64,000 bases of DNA from contig JAFGEQ010000015.1 in NCBI GenBank assembly GCA_016931515.1, positions 62,001-126,000 on the forward strand, given 5' to 3'. A program made the position numbers and the translations under genes. The notes under the pieces are model-generated. The model searched no databases, was not told where the DNA came from, and was given only the letters and a program-made list of their open reading frames with translations. The stretch is from a candidate division CSSED10-310 bacterium. Lineage in GTDB: Bacteria > CSSED10-310. Shown piece by piece: positions 34,519 through 45,087 of this stretch. The stretch's first letter is position 1; each line of letters starts with the position of its first letter.

Positions 34519-35516
34519 CCGCTATAACTCCTGTAAGGCTGCACTTTAAAACCACCCAGCAGTGCATTCAACATCTCTCCTGTCGTTCTCCTGCGGCCAT
34601 ATTCTAATGAAGCCGACTCTACCGGGATGACCACCAGGTGATCGAGGGCTGTTTGGACCCGCTGAGTAGCAAGCAGATTATCGAAGCGAATAAGAAAAGC
34701 TACTAATTCCCTCGAAACGAGCCGTTTTTTCCATGCACAGCTACTTCGGTATCTTCCGATAAGCATTGAATAAAGGGTATCGAGATGCTGTTTGTTCATC
34801 CCAGTGGAATCCGCCATAAAGCGATAGTATGCATGACGTTGTTCGTAAGATGTTTCATCACACCAGGCCAACCTGTCGAACAATCGACTGACGAGTCGGG
34901 TTCTGGCGCCCCTGTAAATGCTTCGAGAACCACATAACGATCGAATATCCTCATCAGTGAAATACTGGATATGAGCATGAGGTTCATCGGGATCCAACAG
35001 GTTAAAATGCTTTTCCCTGGCCTCCGGGCTAGGCGCTCTCGGCGTGCTGACGACGATGAACGACCGTGCAACCCGGCGCATTTCACCAATCACTTTCGCT
35101 GGATCAATCACATGCTCCAATACTTCACTGCAGATACATACATCCACAGCCTGGTCGGGGAATGGAAGATCATGTGCATCCGCAGCAACTCCGTGACACG
35201 AAAACAGATCCTCCGCTTTCCCAATAGCCGCTTCTGAAAGGTCGCTTCCAATTACGCGGACATCAAACAGGTGTTCTATCAGTGCTGGGCCATAGCCATC
35301 GGCACACCCGACATCCAGCAGAGAGTTGAAAGGAAGCCTGTTCAGAACATGCAATATGGCATACATCCTGGCATATTCCTCGAGACGAAAAGCCGCGGCA
35401 CTGAACCCATACGCAGGTTGATTCGGTATATAATAACCGTTGGAATCTTCAAGCTGGAACCTCTGATTCAGCCACTTGCGGGTTTCCATGGTATAGTTGT
35501 CAGTCTTTCCCTGCAT
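34515..35516 (-). CDS. Class I SAM-dependent methyltransferase
   Basis: The 333-residue protein has motif I (LLDVGCADGYGP), a GSDLSE segment, a DAHDLPFPDQAVDVCICSEVLEH stretch as in UbiE-like methyltransferases, and then about 130 residues of C-terminal extension. The substrate is unknown. A GGAGG about eleven bases upstream of the ATG at 35516 supports that start, though a second ATG at codon 10 is possible. It is co-transcribed with the radical SAM gene, suggesting a two-step modification of one product, and is divergent from the LPS operon. Confidence 0.83.
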   Translation of the reverse strand: MQGKTDNYTMETRKWLNQRFQLEDSNGYYIPNQPAYGFSAAAFRLEEYARMYAILHVLNRLPFNSLLDVGCADGYGPALIEHLFDVRVIGSDLSEAAIGKAEDLFSCHGVAADAHDLPFPDQAVDVCICSEVLEHVIDPAKVIGEMRRVARSFIVVSTPRAPSPEAREKHFNLLDPDEPHAHIQYFTDEDIRSLCGSRSIYRGARTRLVSRLFDRLAWCDETSYEQRHAYYRFMADSTGMNKQHLDTLYSMLIGRYRSSCAWKKRLVSRELVAFLIRFDNLLATQRVQTALDHLVVIPVESASLEYGRRRTTGEMLNALLGGFKVQPYRSYSG

Positions 35517-35702
35517 GCCTCGAGAATCCTCCAGGCCGCGATTATAAGCTATTCAGTCAGCTATCTCCAGCAGTGAAAAAGTATTCTGCCGGATGGTAAC
35601 CCCAAGTATTGGGAACGCACGCGGTACTGAGTCCAATTTCAAATTTCATTTTTCTGAGCGATCTGGTAGACTTCCCTCTCTTGATGTGAAGGAGGTTTTC
35701 CT

Positions 35703-36728
35703 GTGGGTGTTCACTCCGAATTGATCCAGACATTTCCGCATTTTCAAATGATCATTGATGCTTGCAGCAAGATGCAGGGACATAAAATAATGGTTCTCGG
35801 AGACATCATGGTTGATGAGTATATCTGGGGTGATGTCAGGCGAATCAGTCCGGAGGCTCCCGTTCCGGTCGTTCATGTTCGAAATGAAACAATGCAGTTA
35901 GGGGGATCGGCAAACGTTGCAAACAATCTGCGATCGCTTGATGCGGATGTCGAGCTGGTCGGCATTCTTGGCACTGATGATCTTGCGAAACGTGTGATAA
36001 CAGCACTTGACAGGCTGCATATCAATAACGAAGGTGTTCTTCGGATGGAGAATCGAGAAACTATCCGCAAAACCCGTATCATTGCACACAATCAGCAGGT
36101 TGTAAGGGTTGATCGTGAGACGGTCGTTCCGATCAGTTCTGACACTGAGACGAAATTAATCGACTATTGTCTATCTCGTTTGAAAAACGTTGATGCTGTG
36201 ATCATTTCTGATTACGCCAAAGGCACCCTAACCCGGCATCTGGTTCAGTCGATCATCAGCACGTGCCGGGAAACAGGAAAAATCTGTGCTGTCGATCCCA
36301 AAGTTAAAAACAGGGATTATTACTTCGGTTGCTCCGTGATTACTCCAAATCATCATGAAGCATCTGAAATGTCCGGGGTGCCACTTGATACGAATTGGCA
36401 GGATGCACTGGAGGAAGCAGGAAAAAAACTATTACATCAGTTGGCGGCGGACGCTGTATTGGTAACCTGCGGTGAGCGGGGCATGGCGATCTTCGTCCCC
36501 GATGAACCCATGCAGCACATCAATACCGTTGCAAAGAGTGTTTTCGACGTCACCGGCGCCGGGGACACAGTTATCAGCGCCATGACACTGGGTCTAACCA
36601 GCGGTCTAAGCTATGCAGATTCCGCCGTCCTGGCCAATTTTGCAGCGGGTATCGTTGTCGGAAAAGTCGGAACGGCAACAGTCACCCTGAGCGAAATTCA
36701 GAAAGCGATGCGAGTCTATGGTTCATGA
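35703..36728 (+). CDS. rfaE1: D-glycero-beta-D-manno-heptose-7-phosphate kinase (PfkB family)
   Basis: The 341-residue kinase has GDIMVDEYIWGDVRRISPEAP near the N-terminus and the PfkB-family anion hole DVTGAGDT in the C-terminal part, matching the kinase half of HldE/RfaE. It phosphorylates heptose-7-phosphate on the way to ADP-heptose for LPS core. The nucleotidyltransferase half is absent, so an rfaE2 gene should exist elsewhere. The GTG start has GGAGG eight bases upstream. The kdsB ATG overlaps its end by 11 bases. It heads an operon of LPS genes ending with mutS. Confidence 0.9.
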   Translation: MGVHSELIQTFPHFQMIIDACSKMQGHKIMVLGDIMVDEYIWGDVRRISPEAPVPVVHVRNETMQLGGSANVANNLRSLDADVELVGILGTDDLAKRVITALDRLHINNEGVLRMENRETIRKTRIIAHNQQVVRVDRETVVPISSDTETKLIDYCLSRLKNVDAVIISDYAKGTLTRHLVQSIISTCRETGKICAVDPKVKNRDYYFGCSVITPNHHEASEMSGVPLDTNWQDALEEAGKKLLHQLAADAVLVTCGERGMAIFVPDEPMQHINTVAKSVFDVTGAGDTVISAMTLGLTSGLSYADSAVLANFAAGIVVGKVGTATVTLSEIQKAMRVYGS

Positions 36729-37482
36729 TCCGGTCTCCGGAGCAGATAACCGAACGGTTATAGTAATCCCGGCACGTTATGGATCATCCCGTTTTCCCGG
36801 AAAACCGCTGGCAAAAATAGGCGATACGCCAATGATCGTCAGAGTCTGGCAACAGGCAATGAGATGTAAATCGACCGACCAGGTTATTGTAGCAACAGAT
36901 CATCCGGCCATCCAGGCAGTTGTTGAGGTGGCTGGAGGGCAATGTGTAATGACACCATCGGAGCTTCCATCCGGGACGGACCGTATAGCAGCTGCCCTGG
37001 CCGGAGTTGATGCGGACATCGTTGTCAATCTTCAGGGAGACGAGCCGCTGATTGATCCGCACGCCATCGATATTGCCGTTGCTGCCTTGATAAACGATGA
37101 GACAGCGCATATGTCGACTCTGGCAACACCCATCTTGGATCAAGTTGATTTTTTTAACCCTAATGTCGTCAAGGTTGTTTTCAATCGAAAGAAACATGCA
37201 TTGTATTTCTCGAGATCACCGATCCCATTTCAGGACTTGTCTTCAGTTCCGCCGGAAATATGGGGTTACCGGCATATCGGATTATATGCATTTCGCAAAT
37301 CCTGGCTGGATTATATTGTCGCATCGTCTCAGGCCGACATGGAAAAAACGGAGCGTCTCGAGCAGCTTCGCACATTGTATCTCGGAGGGATCATCCGGGT
37401 TGATCTGGTTGATCAGGTATTTCCTGGCGTGGATACGCCGGAAGACATTGCTATAATAGAATCGTTGCTAATGAATCAATAG
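36718..37482 (+). CDS. kdsB: 3-deoxy-manno-octulosonate cytidylyltransferase
   Basis: The 254-residue enzyme activates Kdo as CMP-Kdo. It has IPARYGSSRFPGKPL at the N-terminus, a DEPLI segment in VVNLQGDEPLI, and a GYRHIGLYAFRK segment, all standard for KdsB. The ATG lies 11 bases before the end of rfaE1. CMP-Kdo is used by WaaA, encoded on the other strand at 52548-53891, and pyrG next door makes the CTP. Confidence 0.95.
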   Translation: MVHDPVSGADNRTVIVIPARYGSSRFPGKPLAKIGDTPMIVRVWQQAMRCKSTDQVIVATDHPAIQAVVEVAGGQCVMTPSELPSGTDRIAAALAGVDADIVVNLQGDEPLIDPHAIDIAVAALINDETAHMSTLATPILDQVDFFNPNVVKVVFNRKKHALYFSRSPIPFQDLSSVPPEIWGYRHIGLYAFRKSWLDYIVASSQADMEKTERLEQLRTLYLGGIIRVDLVDQVFPGVDTPEDIAIIESLLMNQ

Positions 37483-37509
37483 GTTGGATAATTTCGGGAG
37501 TAATACTGG

Positions 37510-39117
37510 ATGGACACGAAGTATATTTTTATAACAGGCGGGGTTGTTTCATCATTGGGAAAGGGAATAGCTTCGGCAGGAATTGGTGCATTGCTTGAAA
37601 GCCGGGGGTTCCGAGTCACTCACCTGAAGTTTGATCCCTATCTGAATGTTGATCCGGGTACTATGAGTCCTTTTCAGCACGGTGAGGTTTTCGTCACAGA
37701 CGACGGAGCAGAAACCGATCTGGATCTGGGTCATTATGAACGATTCACTCAATCAGCGATGAAGCAGGCTAATAATGTGACGGCGGGAGCTATCTATAAT
37801 ACGATCCTTACTAAAGAACGCCGAGGGGATTATCTCGGTGGCACAGTCCAGGTTGTCCCTCATGTAACCGATGAGATTAAGTCACGGATAAAAAGCCTAT
37901 CTCCTGGATTTGATGTCGTCATCGTTGAATTAGGTGGCACGGTGGGTGATATCGAGAGTCTGCCGTTCCTGGAAGCTATCCGGCAATTCCGGTACGATGT
38001 CGGACCCCGGAATACACTATATGTGCATCTGACGCTTGTGCCATACATCCGGGCGGCCAGGGAGATTAAAACGAAACCAACCCAGCACAGTGTCAAGGCA
38101 CTGCGCGAGATAGGAATTCAACCGGATATCTTGCTGTGTCGCACGGAAATGCCTTTGAGTGATGCAGTGAAAAAGAAAATATCACTTTTCTGCAACGTGG
38201 ATCCTCGAGCAGTCATCGCTGCACCGGATGTGAATCATATCTATCAGGTGCCACTCGAGTATGCCAAGGAATCTCTGGATGATCTGGTCATTGAAATGTT
38301 GAATCTTCCGGACCGTCCATCGAATCTTGAGGAATGGAAAGCGATAGTCCATCGGTTGTATTACCCCAAAAAGAAAGTCAGGATTGCCGTAGTCGGTAAA
38401 TACGTCCAATTGAAAGACTCCTATAAAAGTCTTGCAGAAGCTTTTACTCATGGGGGTATTGCCAATGAAGCCAGTGTCGATTTGAACTGGATCGATTCAG
38501 GACAACTCGAAACACACGGTCCTGATACACTCCTGAAGGATCACGCGGGTATTCTTGTTCCCGGCGGCTTTGGAGACAGGGGTATTGAAGGAAAAATCCT
38601 TGCTGTCCAATATGCACGGGAAAATAAAATTGCGTTTTTCGGAATATGTCTGGGCATGCAGGTTGCCGTGATCGAATTCTGCCGGCATGTTTGCGGATTG
38701 AAAGATGCAAACAGTAGCGAGTTCAATGAACAGACGCCCTATCCCGTCATCGATCTCCTTCCAGGTCAGGAACAAGTCAAGAAGCTTGGGGGAACGCTTC
38801 GATTGGGAGCTTACAGTTGTCTGCTGTCTGATGGATCCAAAGCCCGGCTTGCCTACGGCTCTGAGATGGTACAGGAGAGGCATCGTCATCGATATGAATT
38901 TAATAATGATTACAGGGATATTATCCAGAAAAACGGGATGAACATCAGCGGGATTTCACCGGATCAGACATTGGTTGAAATCGTTGAACTCGAGAATCAT
39001 CCTTGGTTTATAGCGGTACAATTTCATCCTGAATTCAAATCATCTCCCCGGAAACCTCATCCCCTCTTCACCGCTTTCATTAAATCGGCATTGGATGGGA
39101 GTGAATGCTTGGTCTGA
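37510..39117 (+). CDS. pyrG: CTP synthase
   Basis: The 535-residue enzyme aminates UTP to CTP. It shows the N-terminal synthetase domain with [12 protein letters not shown], a [12 protein letters not shown] segment, and a class I glutamine amidotransferase domain with GICLGMQ (catalytic Cys) and FHPEF (His). Length is typical. ATG follows GGGAG. It lies in an LPS operon, 27 bases after kdsB, a linkage that also occurs in other Gram-negative bacteria. The next gene overlaps its end by 13 bases. Confidence 0.97.
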   Translation: MDTKYIFITGGVVSSLGKGIASAGIGALLESRGFRVTHLKFDPYLNVDPGTMSPFQHGEVFVTDDGAETDLDLGHYERFTQSAMKQANNVTAGAIYNTILTKERRGDYLGGTVQVVPHVTDEIKSRIKSLSPGFDVVIVELGGTVGDIESLPFLEAIRQFRYDVGPRNTLYVHLTLVPYIRAAREIKTKPTQHSVKALREIGIQPDILLCRTEMPLSDAVKKKISLFCNVDPRAVIAAPDVNHIYQVPLEYAKESLDDLVIEMLNLPDRPSNLEEWKAIVHRLYYPKKKVRIAVVGKYVQLKDSYKSLAEAFTHGGIANEASVDLNWIDSGQLETHGPDTLLKDHAGILVPGGFGDRGIEGKILAVQYARENKIAFFGICLGMQVAVIEFCRHVCGLKDANSSEFNEQTPYPVIDLLPGQEQVKKLGGTLRLGAYSCLLSDGSKARLAYGSEMVQERHRHRYEFNNDYRDIIQKNGMNISGISPDQTLVEIVELENHPWFIAVQFHPEFKSSPRKPHPLFTAFIKSALDGSECLV

Positions 39118-40040
39118 ATGCTTCAACCCGAAAAATTAAACGCCTGCTGATCGGCTGGCTGGTGATTCTGATCGTCAAGGTCGTGAATCTGCTTCCTGAA
39201 AAACAGGCTTTTCAACTGGCAGTGTGCCTCGGCTCGATTATCTATCATGCGTCCGGAACCATACGGAACCGGATTCTAGATAATCTGAGTCTGGTATACG
39301 GACCATCGATGTCGGACGTATCGAAGGACGATTTGGCACGGACAATATGCCGAAATCTGGTGAGGATGGCAGTTGAAGCGACGCGGTTGATAACAATGTC
39401 GCCGGAGGAAATAAAACAACGGGTGGATGATAATGATGTTACTCCTCTCTTCAAAAAAAGTCTGGATAACGGCAGGAGTATCATGATTATAACCGGGCAT
39501 TATGGCAACTGGGAGCTCTTTGCTGCCTACATCGCTCAGATCGCAGCACTTACCGTTCTGGCCAGAGCCAACGAAAATCCCGCGATCGAATCGATAATCC
39601 TGAAAATCAGATCCATTCATAATATCAGGGTTATCGATCGCAGTCATCCCGGAGCACCGCGTGAGATGATCCGGATGGGGAAAGAAGGTGGCCATTTTCT
39701 TGGAGTGTTAATGGACCAGGATACCACACGAGTTCAGGGTATTTTTTCTGATTTCATGGGTATTCCTGCGCTGACTCCGACGGGGCCGGCCAGTATAGCC
39801 GTACGAAACGATTACGACCTGTTCATCGCGTATCTTCGTCCGGAGATATCCGGGCAGCATAAACTGATTGCCAAGGGTCCGCTCCTCCTTGATTTGGATG
39901 GTCCGAGAACTGATCAGATTAAGGCGGCCACAGACCTTTTCAACGAACATCTTAGCGAAATGATTCTGGAAGAACCCCAGTATTGGGCTTGGAATCACCG
40001 GCGCTGGCGACACAGGCCGAGTACAGGAGACACAGCCTGA
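39105..40040 (+). CDS. Lipid A acyltransferase, LpxL/HtrB family (copy 1)
   Basis: The 311-residue membrane-associated enzyme has an N-terminal membrane segment, the catalytic H-x4-E motif in [12 protein letters not shown], and a MDQDT segment. It transfers an acyl chain from acyl-ACP to the lipid A precursor. A second family member is encoded at 50571-51500, so one probably acts as a late (LpxM-type) and the other as an early acyltransferase; the order is not clear from sequence. ATG has GGAG upstream and lies within the end of pyrG. Its TGA overlaps the lapB ATG. Confidence 0.87.
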   Translation: MLGLNASTRKIKRLLIGWLVILIVKVVNLLPEKQAFQLAVCLGSIIYHASGTIRNRILDNLSLVYGPSMSDVSKDDLARTICRNLVRMAVEATRLITMSPEEIKQRVDDNDVTPLFKKSLDNGRSIMIITGHYGNWELFAAYIAQIAALTVLARANENPAIESIILKIRSIHNIRVIDRSHPGAPREMIRMGKEGGHFLGVLMDQDTTRVQGIFSDFMGIPALTPTGPASIAVRNDYDLFIAYLRPEISGQHKLIAKGPLLLDLDGPRTDQIKAATDLFNEHLSEMILEEPQYWAWNHRRWRHRPSTGDTA

Positions 40041-41188
40041 TGCAGTGGATTATTCCTCTCGCAACTATTATCGGAATTCTTTTGGGGGCTATCGGTGCTT
40101 ACACTTGGTTTGCACTGAGTAAACCGGATAACAGAGCCGGACAGTCTGTAATTGATCATCTCGGAAAAGCAGTCCTGGCATTGTCGGATGACGATCGAGA
40201 CGGCGCAATGGACGCATTGTCCGTATTGATGAATCAGACGACAGACAATATAGATGCCTATCTCGCTCTCAGCAAAATGTACCGGGATAAAGGGTGGTTC
40301 CATCGGGCGATTGACATAAGACGACGGCTGCTCGCTCGCGGGATACTTGATCACAATCAACGAAGAGCCATCATGATTGGAATGGTTATTGACTACCAGA
40401 AAGCAGGATTACTGGGCCGAGCAATCAATGCCATGAAAACCGTGATTGAAATGACGGATTGCACTGCACAGGATCACGAATTGCTGGCAACGTTGTATGA
40501 ACAGGCCGGCAGGTATCATGATGCAGCAGAATCGTGGAAAAAATCAGGTCATGAGAAAAATTACGCTTTTGTCAGGACAGAAATAGCGCGCCAGATGGTT
40601 AAGGATGATGACCTGGAAAGCGCGAGAAAACATCTGGTCCAAACGCTGCGCATTGATCGCGATAACCCGGCAGCCCTGATGATTCTGGCAGATATTCTTG
40701 CCCGAACAGATAAGATCACTCAAGCGGAGAAGCTATTCGATCGTTTACAAAAAATCCGGCCCGACCTGACAGGAGTGATCGCGGATACCCTTGAAGATCT
40801 TGCCACAGAAACTCAGAATTCAAAAACTCAGGCATTTTTTATAGATCTCCTTGAGAAGCAATGCCACAGACCGAGAGTTGCCGTTCGATTTGCTGGATAC
40901 CTGAGCCGACTTGAGAGGCTGGATGAGGCACGGGCTATTGTTGAACATATTGACACCGAAGAACTGGCCCCGGAGATGATGGCGCGATTGGTTGACATTT
41001 CGTATCGATGCGGAGCTGTTGATGCGGCTGCCCGTTATGGTTTGGAGACCATTCAACGATTTCTTGATAACAAGGCATTTGTCTGTCACGCTTGCAAGGA
41101 ACTTGTTTTCGGGATGGAATGGAAATGCCCGAAATGTGGTCGATGGGGTACGATACGAAGCAGGAGATCCTACTCTCTCCCTTCCTAG
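40040..41188 (+). CDS. lapB: LapB (YciM)-like TPR protein with C-terminal metal-binding domain
   Basis: The 382-residue protein has a single N-terminal membrane span (WIIPLATIIGILLGAIGAY), several TPR repeats, and a C-terminal rubredoxin-like domain with two CxxC knuckles (CHAC and CPKC) followed by GRWGTI, closely like E. coli LapB (389 residues). LapB tethers to FtsH and promotes LpxC turnover, adjusting LPS output. The ATG overlaps the lpxL-like gene stop (TGATG), so the two are coupled. A longer frame from 39983 is not needed. The link to LPS regulation is inference by homology and location. Confidence 0.85.
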   Translation: MQWIIPLATIIGILLGAIGAYTWFALSKPDNRAGQSVIDHLGKAVLALSDDDRDGAMDALSVLMNQTTDNIDAYLALSKMYRDKGWFHRAIDIRRRLLARGILDHNQRRAIMIGMVIDYQKAGLLGRAINAMKTVIEMTDCTAQDHELLATLYEQAGRYHDAAESWKKSGHEKNYAFVRTEIARQMVKDDDLESARKHLVQTLRIDRDNPAALMILADILARTDKITQAEKLFDRLQKIRPDLTGVIADTLEDLATETQNSKTQAFFIDLLEKQCHRPRVAVRFAGYLSRLERLDEARAIVEHIDTEELAPEMMARLVDISYRCGAVDAAARYGLETIQRFLDNKAFVCHACKELVFGMEWKCPKCGRWGTIRSRRSYSLPS

Positions 41189-41197
41189 GAGGAATGA

Positions 41198-41863
41198 ATG
41201 AAACTGTCGATAGGGATATTCGCCGTAATCTCCGTAATCATTTCACTTGCGTTCTGCCAGGAGATACTCGCGCAGGATATTCCTTCAACTGTCTCAGTTG
41301 CCCAATGGCGTGACAGCTTCCTGGCCAAATGGCAATCGGCTGTCGATAAGGATAAATTGGATGCAATTGTCCAACTTTCATCCCTTCTATTAGTAATGTC
41401 TGATTCTGATCCGCTGCGATCACCCCTGATCGACCGCCTTGAAGTGCATGTTGATGAATCCGCAGATGTTCAGATGGCTATCGCTTTTTCCTTACTATCC
41501 GATAACCAGCCGGAAGAGGCTTCGAAAAGACTGCTGGACCTTATCTTAAGATATCCGAATGAACCTCGGATACAACGATTTCGCATTGCGCTTGCCAGAA
41601 GTTTCAGAGCCGAAGGCCAACTGTCGATGGCTACCGCTCAACTGGATCCGCTTTTTGACTTTGCAACGGATACGGGTCGTTACGCAATCTTGGAAAAAGC
41701 CATGATTCTAAAAGATATGCAAGAGACTCAAAAAGCATTGGATCTGCTTAACCAATTGGATTCTGCAGGCGTCGAATCCCTGTATTTCTCATCCCTTGTC
41801 CGTGCAGAGAAAGAATCTCTCGAGATGAAGATGATCCTGTCAGGGGGAGTAGAAATTGAATGA
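41198..41863 (+). CDS. Secreted TPR-like protein of unknown function
   Basis: The 221-residue protein has a signal peptide (about residues 1-25, ending ILAQ) and then helical repeats of TPR type (for example PEEASKRLLDLILRYPNEPRIQRFRIALARS and MQETQKALDLLNQLDS, given here only in part). It is probably periplasmic. AGGAGG lies five bases before the ATG. It is between lapB and mutS, and its stop overlaps the mutS ATG by four bases. Confidence 0.72.
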   Translation: MKLSIGIFAVISVIISLAFCQEILAQDIPSTVSVAQWRDSFLAKWQSAVDKDKLDAIVQLSSLLLVMSDSDPLRSPLIDRLEVHVDESADVQMAIAFSLLSDNQPEEASKRLLDLILRYPNEPRIQRFRIALARSFRAEGQLSMATAQLDPLFDFATDTGRYAILEKAMILKDMQETQKALDLLNQLDSAGVESLYFSSLVRAEKESLEMKMILSGGVEIE

Positions 41864-44466
41864 GTTCAACTGATTCCTCTTTGACACCGATGATGCGCCA
41901 GTACCGGGAGATGAAAACTCAGTATCCTGATGCAATCCTGTTCTTTCGAATGGGTGATTTCTACGAAATGTTCGGTGACGATGCGATCAGAGCTGCACCG
42001 CTACTGGAAGTTGTATTGACATCACGCGATCGCAATGCCGAAGATCCGATACCCATGTGCGGTGTCCCCTATCATGCCGTTGATACTTACATCGCCAAAT
42101 TAATCGATCGAAATCTCAAGGTCGCAATCTGCGAGCAACTCGAAGATCCAAGCCAGGCCCGTGGACTCGTCAAACGTGGGGTAGTACGTCTGATTACACC
42201 CGGAACACTTCTGGAAGAGAACCTTTTAACAGCCAGAGAAAACAACTTTCTGGCTTGCGTCACCCACAGTCACGACAGATTCGGACTGGCCTTTCTGGAT
42301 GTCTCAACAGGTGATTTTAAAGCAACTGAACTTGAAGCGGAGCCTGACTGCAAGATCTATCTGGAAGAAATTTCCCGCTGGTCGGTTCGGGAGCTTCTTT
42401 ATCCGGAAAGCTGGGGGGTACCGGAAACTGGAGACCATGTGCGATCGAGTCCTCTCGACGATTGGATCTTCAGCCGGGATTATGCTCTCACTCAAATACA
42501 GGAACATTTTCAAATCCTTCATTTGGATGGGTTCGGACTTAACGAGATGCCTGCAGCCGTTCTTGCAATCGGCGCAATGCTTCATTATCTAAGATCCGCT
42601 CAAATTCCGACCTTTAATCATGTATCCGGGATCCAGACTTACCACAATGACCAGTTTGTTTACCTGGATGCTGCCAGCCGACGGAATCTCGAAATTTCCA
42701 GAACGATAATGGACAATCGACGAGAAGGAAGTCTTCTCCACTATATTGATGATACACGAACCGCCATGGGTAGCCGGATGTTGAAACAACGTCTCGAACA
42801 ACCTCTAAGGATAATTGATGAGATCAACAAGCGCCTGGACGAAGTCGACGGTTTTTATAATGACGATACACTCCGAATAAAAATTCGGGATCTGCTTATC
42901 CGGATGGCTGATCTGGAACGATTAACGAGCAGAATAATAACGAATACTGCCAGTCCCCGGGATCTGACGGCCCTGAGATCCAGCCTGCATTATCTCCCGG
43001 ATATCCAAACCATGCTCGATCAATCCGATGCCATCTCCCTTCAATTGTTGGGCTCAAGTATCAATACCGCTGACACGATTCGAACACTGCTTGATCATGC
43101 TCTGCAGGATGAACCTCCCGGAACTCTGAAAGACGGCGGCGTTATCAAGGATGGTTATAATGATGAGCTCGATGCCCTTCGTGCAGCTGCCAGGGATGGG
43201 AAAAAGTGGATTGCTGAGCTTCAGAATCGTGAAAGAGAGCAGACTGGGATTACATCTCTCAAGGTGCGGTATAATAAACTTTTTGGTTTTTTTATTGAGA
43301 TCACGAATGCCCATCTGAACCGTGTTCCTGACAATTATGTAAGACGTCAAACACTTGTGAATGCGGAGCGGTATGTGACACCTGAGCTTAAGGAGATGGA
43401 AGAAAAGATTCTCGGTGCGGAAGAGAAAATGGTGACGATTGAGCTGGCATTGTTTGATGACATCCGGCGAAAAATTGCCTCTGAAGCGAAAATTATCCAG
43501 CATTCCGCCCGTATTATTGCCGAGATTGATATCGCCTCAGCGTCAGCTGAACAAGCTATGACATATCGGTATCGCAGACCGGATGTAAAACCGGGTAATA
43601 TGTTGGATATTCGTAACGGTCGTCATCCGGTTGTCGAAAGGATGCCGATCGAGCGTGGATTTGTCCCCAACGATTCATTGATGGACAGCGATGGAAATCG
43701 CCTGATTGTGTTGACCGGTCCGAACATGGCAGGAAAAAGCACATACATCAGGCAAGTTGCCCTGATTGTCCTGATGGCGCAAGCAGGTCTCTTTGTACCG
43801 GCCGACAGTGCATTGATTGGCACTGTTGATCGCATTTTCACTCGGGTTGGTGCATCAGACAACCTTGCGGCAGGACAATCTACGTTTATGGTTGAGATGA
43901 GTGAGGCAGCAAATATCCTGAATAATGCGACGTCAAAAAGCTTGGTGATACTCGATGAGATTGGAAGGGGTACATCGACTTATGATGGTTTGTCAATTGC
44001 CTGGGCAGTCGCCGAATACCTTCATTCAAAGCACTGTAGAACGCTATTTGCCACTCACTATCACGAATTGACGGATCTAAAAGACCGGCTGGACGGTGTT
44101 CAGAATTTTAATGTTGTCGTAAAGGAATGGAATGATCAGGTGCTTTTCCTTAGAAAAGTTGTACCGGGGGCTGTGGATAAATCGTACGGCATCCAGGTCG
44201 CCCGATTGGCCGGACTGCCACCCGATGTTATCTCGCGAGCGCGGGAAGTCCTCAGCTCACTGGAAATGAAGGAAAAAGGCAGGGTTCCGGAGTCCAAATC
44301 TGAAAAATCTTCCCACGGATCCCGCCCCGTTCAACCGAATCTCTTTACTGATATGGAATCTCCCCTCCAACGAGCGTTGGATGCTATTCGGGTTAACCGG
44401 TTGACCCCATTGGATGCCTTAAATACACTCGCCAAGTGGAAAGCTGATTTCAGCTCAAAAAAGTGA
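41860..44466 (+). CDS. mutS: DNA mismatch repair protein MutS
   Basis: The 868-residue protein has the mismatch-binding motif FFRMGDFYEMF near the N-terminus, conserved connector and lever domains, an ATPase domain with Walker A GPNMAGKST, LDEIGRGTSTYDG, and TLFATHYHEL, and a short C-terminal tail. Length is typical for MutS1. It recognises mismatches and recruits MutL. ATGA overlap with the TPR gene shows translational coupling; it is an odd partner for LPS genes and probably only operon-neighbouring. It ends convergent with the GNAT gene. Confidence 0.97.
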   Translation: MSSTDSSLTPMMRQYREMKTQYPDAILFFRMGDFYEMFGDDAIRAAPLLEVVLTSRDRNAEDPIPMCGVPYHAVDTYIAKLIDRNLKVAICEQLEDPSQARGLVKRGVVRLITPGTLLEENLLTARENNFLACVTHSHDRFGLAFLDVSTGDFKATELEAEPDCKIYLEEISRWSVRELLYPESWGVPETGDHVRSSPLDDWIFSRDYALTQIQEHFQILHLDGFGLNEMPAAVLAIGAMLHYLRSAQIPTFNHVSGIQTYHNDQFVYLDAASRRNLEISRTIMDNRREGSLLHYIDDTRTAMGSRMLKQRLEQPLRIIDEINKRLDEVDGFYNDDTLRIKIRDLLIRMADLERLTSRIITNTASPRDLTALRSSLHYLPDIQTMLDQSDAISLQLLGSSINTADTIRTLLDHALQDEPPGTLKDGGVIKDGYNDELDALRAAARDGKKWIAELQNREREQTGITSLKVRYNKLFGFFIEITNAHLNRVPDNYVRRQTLVNAERYVTPELKEMEEKILGAEEKMVTIELALFDDIRRKIASEAKIIQHSARIIAEIDIASASAEQAMTYRYRRPDVKPGNMLDIRNGRHPVVERMPIERGFVPNDSLMDSDGNRLIVLTGPNMAGKSTYIRQVALIVLMAQAGLFVPADSALIGTVDRIFTRVGASDNLAAGQSTFMVEMSEAANILNNATSKSLVILDEIGRGTSTYDGLSIAWAVAEYLHSKHCRTLFATHYHELTDLKDRLDGVQNFNVVVKEWNDQVLFLRKVVPGAVDKSYGIQVARLAGLPPDVISRAREVLSSLEMKEKGRVPESKSEKSSHGSRPVQPNLFTDMESPLQRALDAIRVNRLTPLDALNTLAKWKADFSSKK

Positions 44467-44528
44467 TCTTTCGAGTCAGAATATAATCCCAAGGAACATT
44501 TAATGATCAAATCCAGCTAATATTCAGT

Positions 44529-45059
44529 TCAACCGCTGATTTGTTTTTTCTTCTCAAAGTATTCCTCAAGTTCCTTATTGTCTTTGATAAAACAGATCAT
44601 CTGATGCCTGTTCCTTCCCTTGAAACCTAGAGATTTATAGAGGGATACAGCACTTTCATTATCCAGATCCGTTAACAGGTCGATCCTGGCCACTTTTTTA
44701 ATCTGACCGAATTCGATGAATTTCTCCATCATGATCCGCCCGAATCCCATACCCCTGAATTCCGGCATGATGTAAACCAGATCAAGCATCAATACTATAT
44801 CGCACGAAGACATCGATATCCGGTCATAACCTCGGATATAGCCGGCCGGCTGATCTCCGATCAACAAAATCATCGGGTGATAGATCGTTGTGTTGATACT
44901 GTAAAAACCCATTTGGATTTTATATTCTTCAGGATCTCGATCGAGACCGTATTCTTTATCATAACTGCGGTGTATGGCATACAGTAATTCCTGATCTTCC
45001 GGGAAACGCATTTTTCGGAAAATCGCCTTCTGTTTCATAATATCCCTGGAATCGTTCAT
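44529..45059 (-). CDS. GNAT-family N-acetyltransferase
   Basis: The 176-residue protein has the GNAT core with the acetyl-CoA binding segment RGMGFGRIMMEKF and a C-terminal strand. Substrate unknown; because it is the last gene of an LPS glycosylation operon it could act on a sugar nucleotide or protein. The ATG follows a GAGGAG site. It is 29 bases downstream of a glycosyltransferase. Confidence 0.78.
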   Translation of the reverse strand: MNDSRDIMKQKAIFRKMRFPEDQELLYAIHRSYDKEYGLDRDPEEYKIQMGFYSINTTIYHPMILLIGDQPAGYIRGYDRISMSSCDIVLMLDLVYIMPEFRGMGFGRIMMEKFIEFGQIKKVARIDLLTDLDNESAVSLYKSLGFKGRNRHQMICFIKDNKELEEYFEKKKQISG

Positions 45060-45087
45060 GATTGCTCTCCTCTTTTTGATCTGCCTC

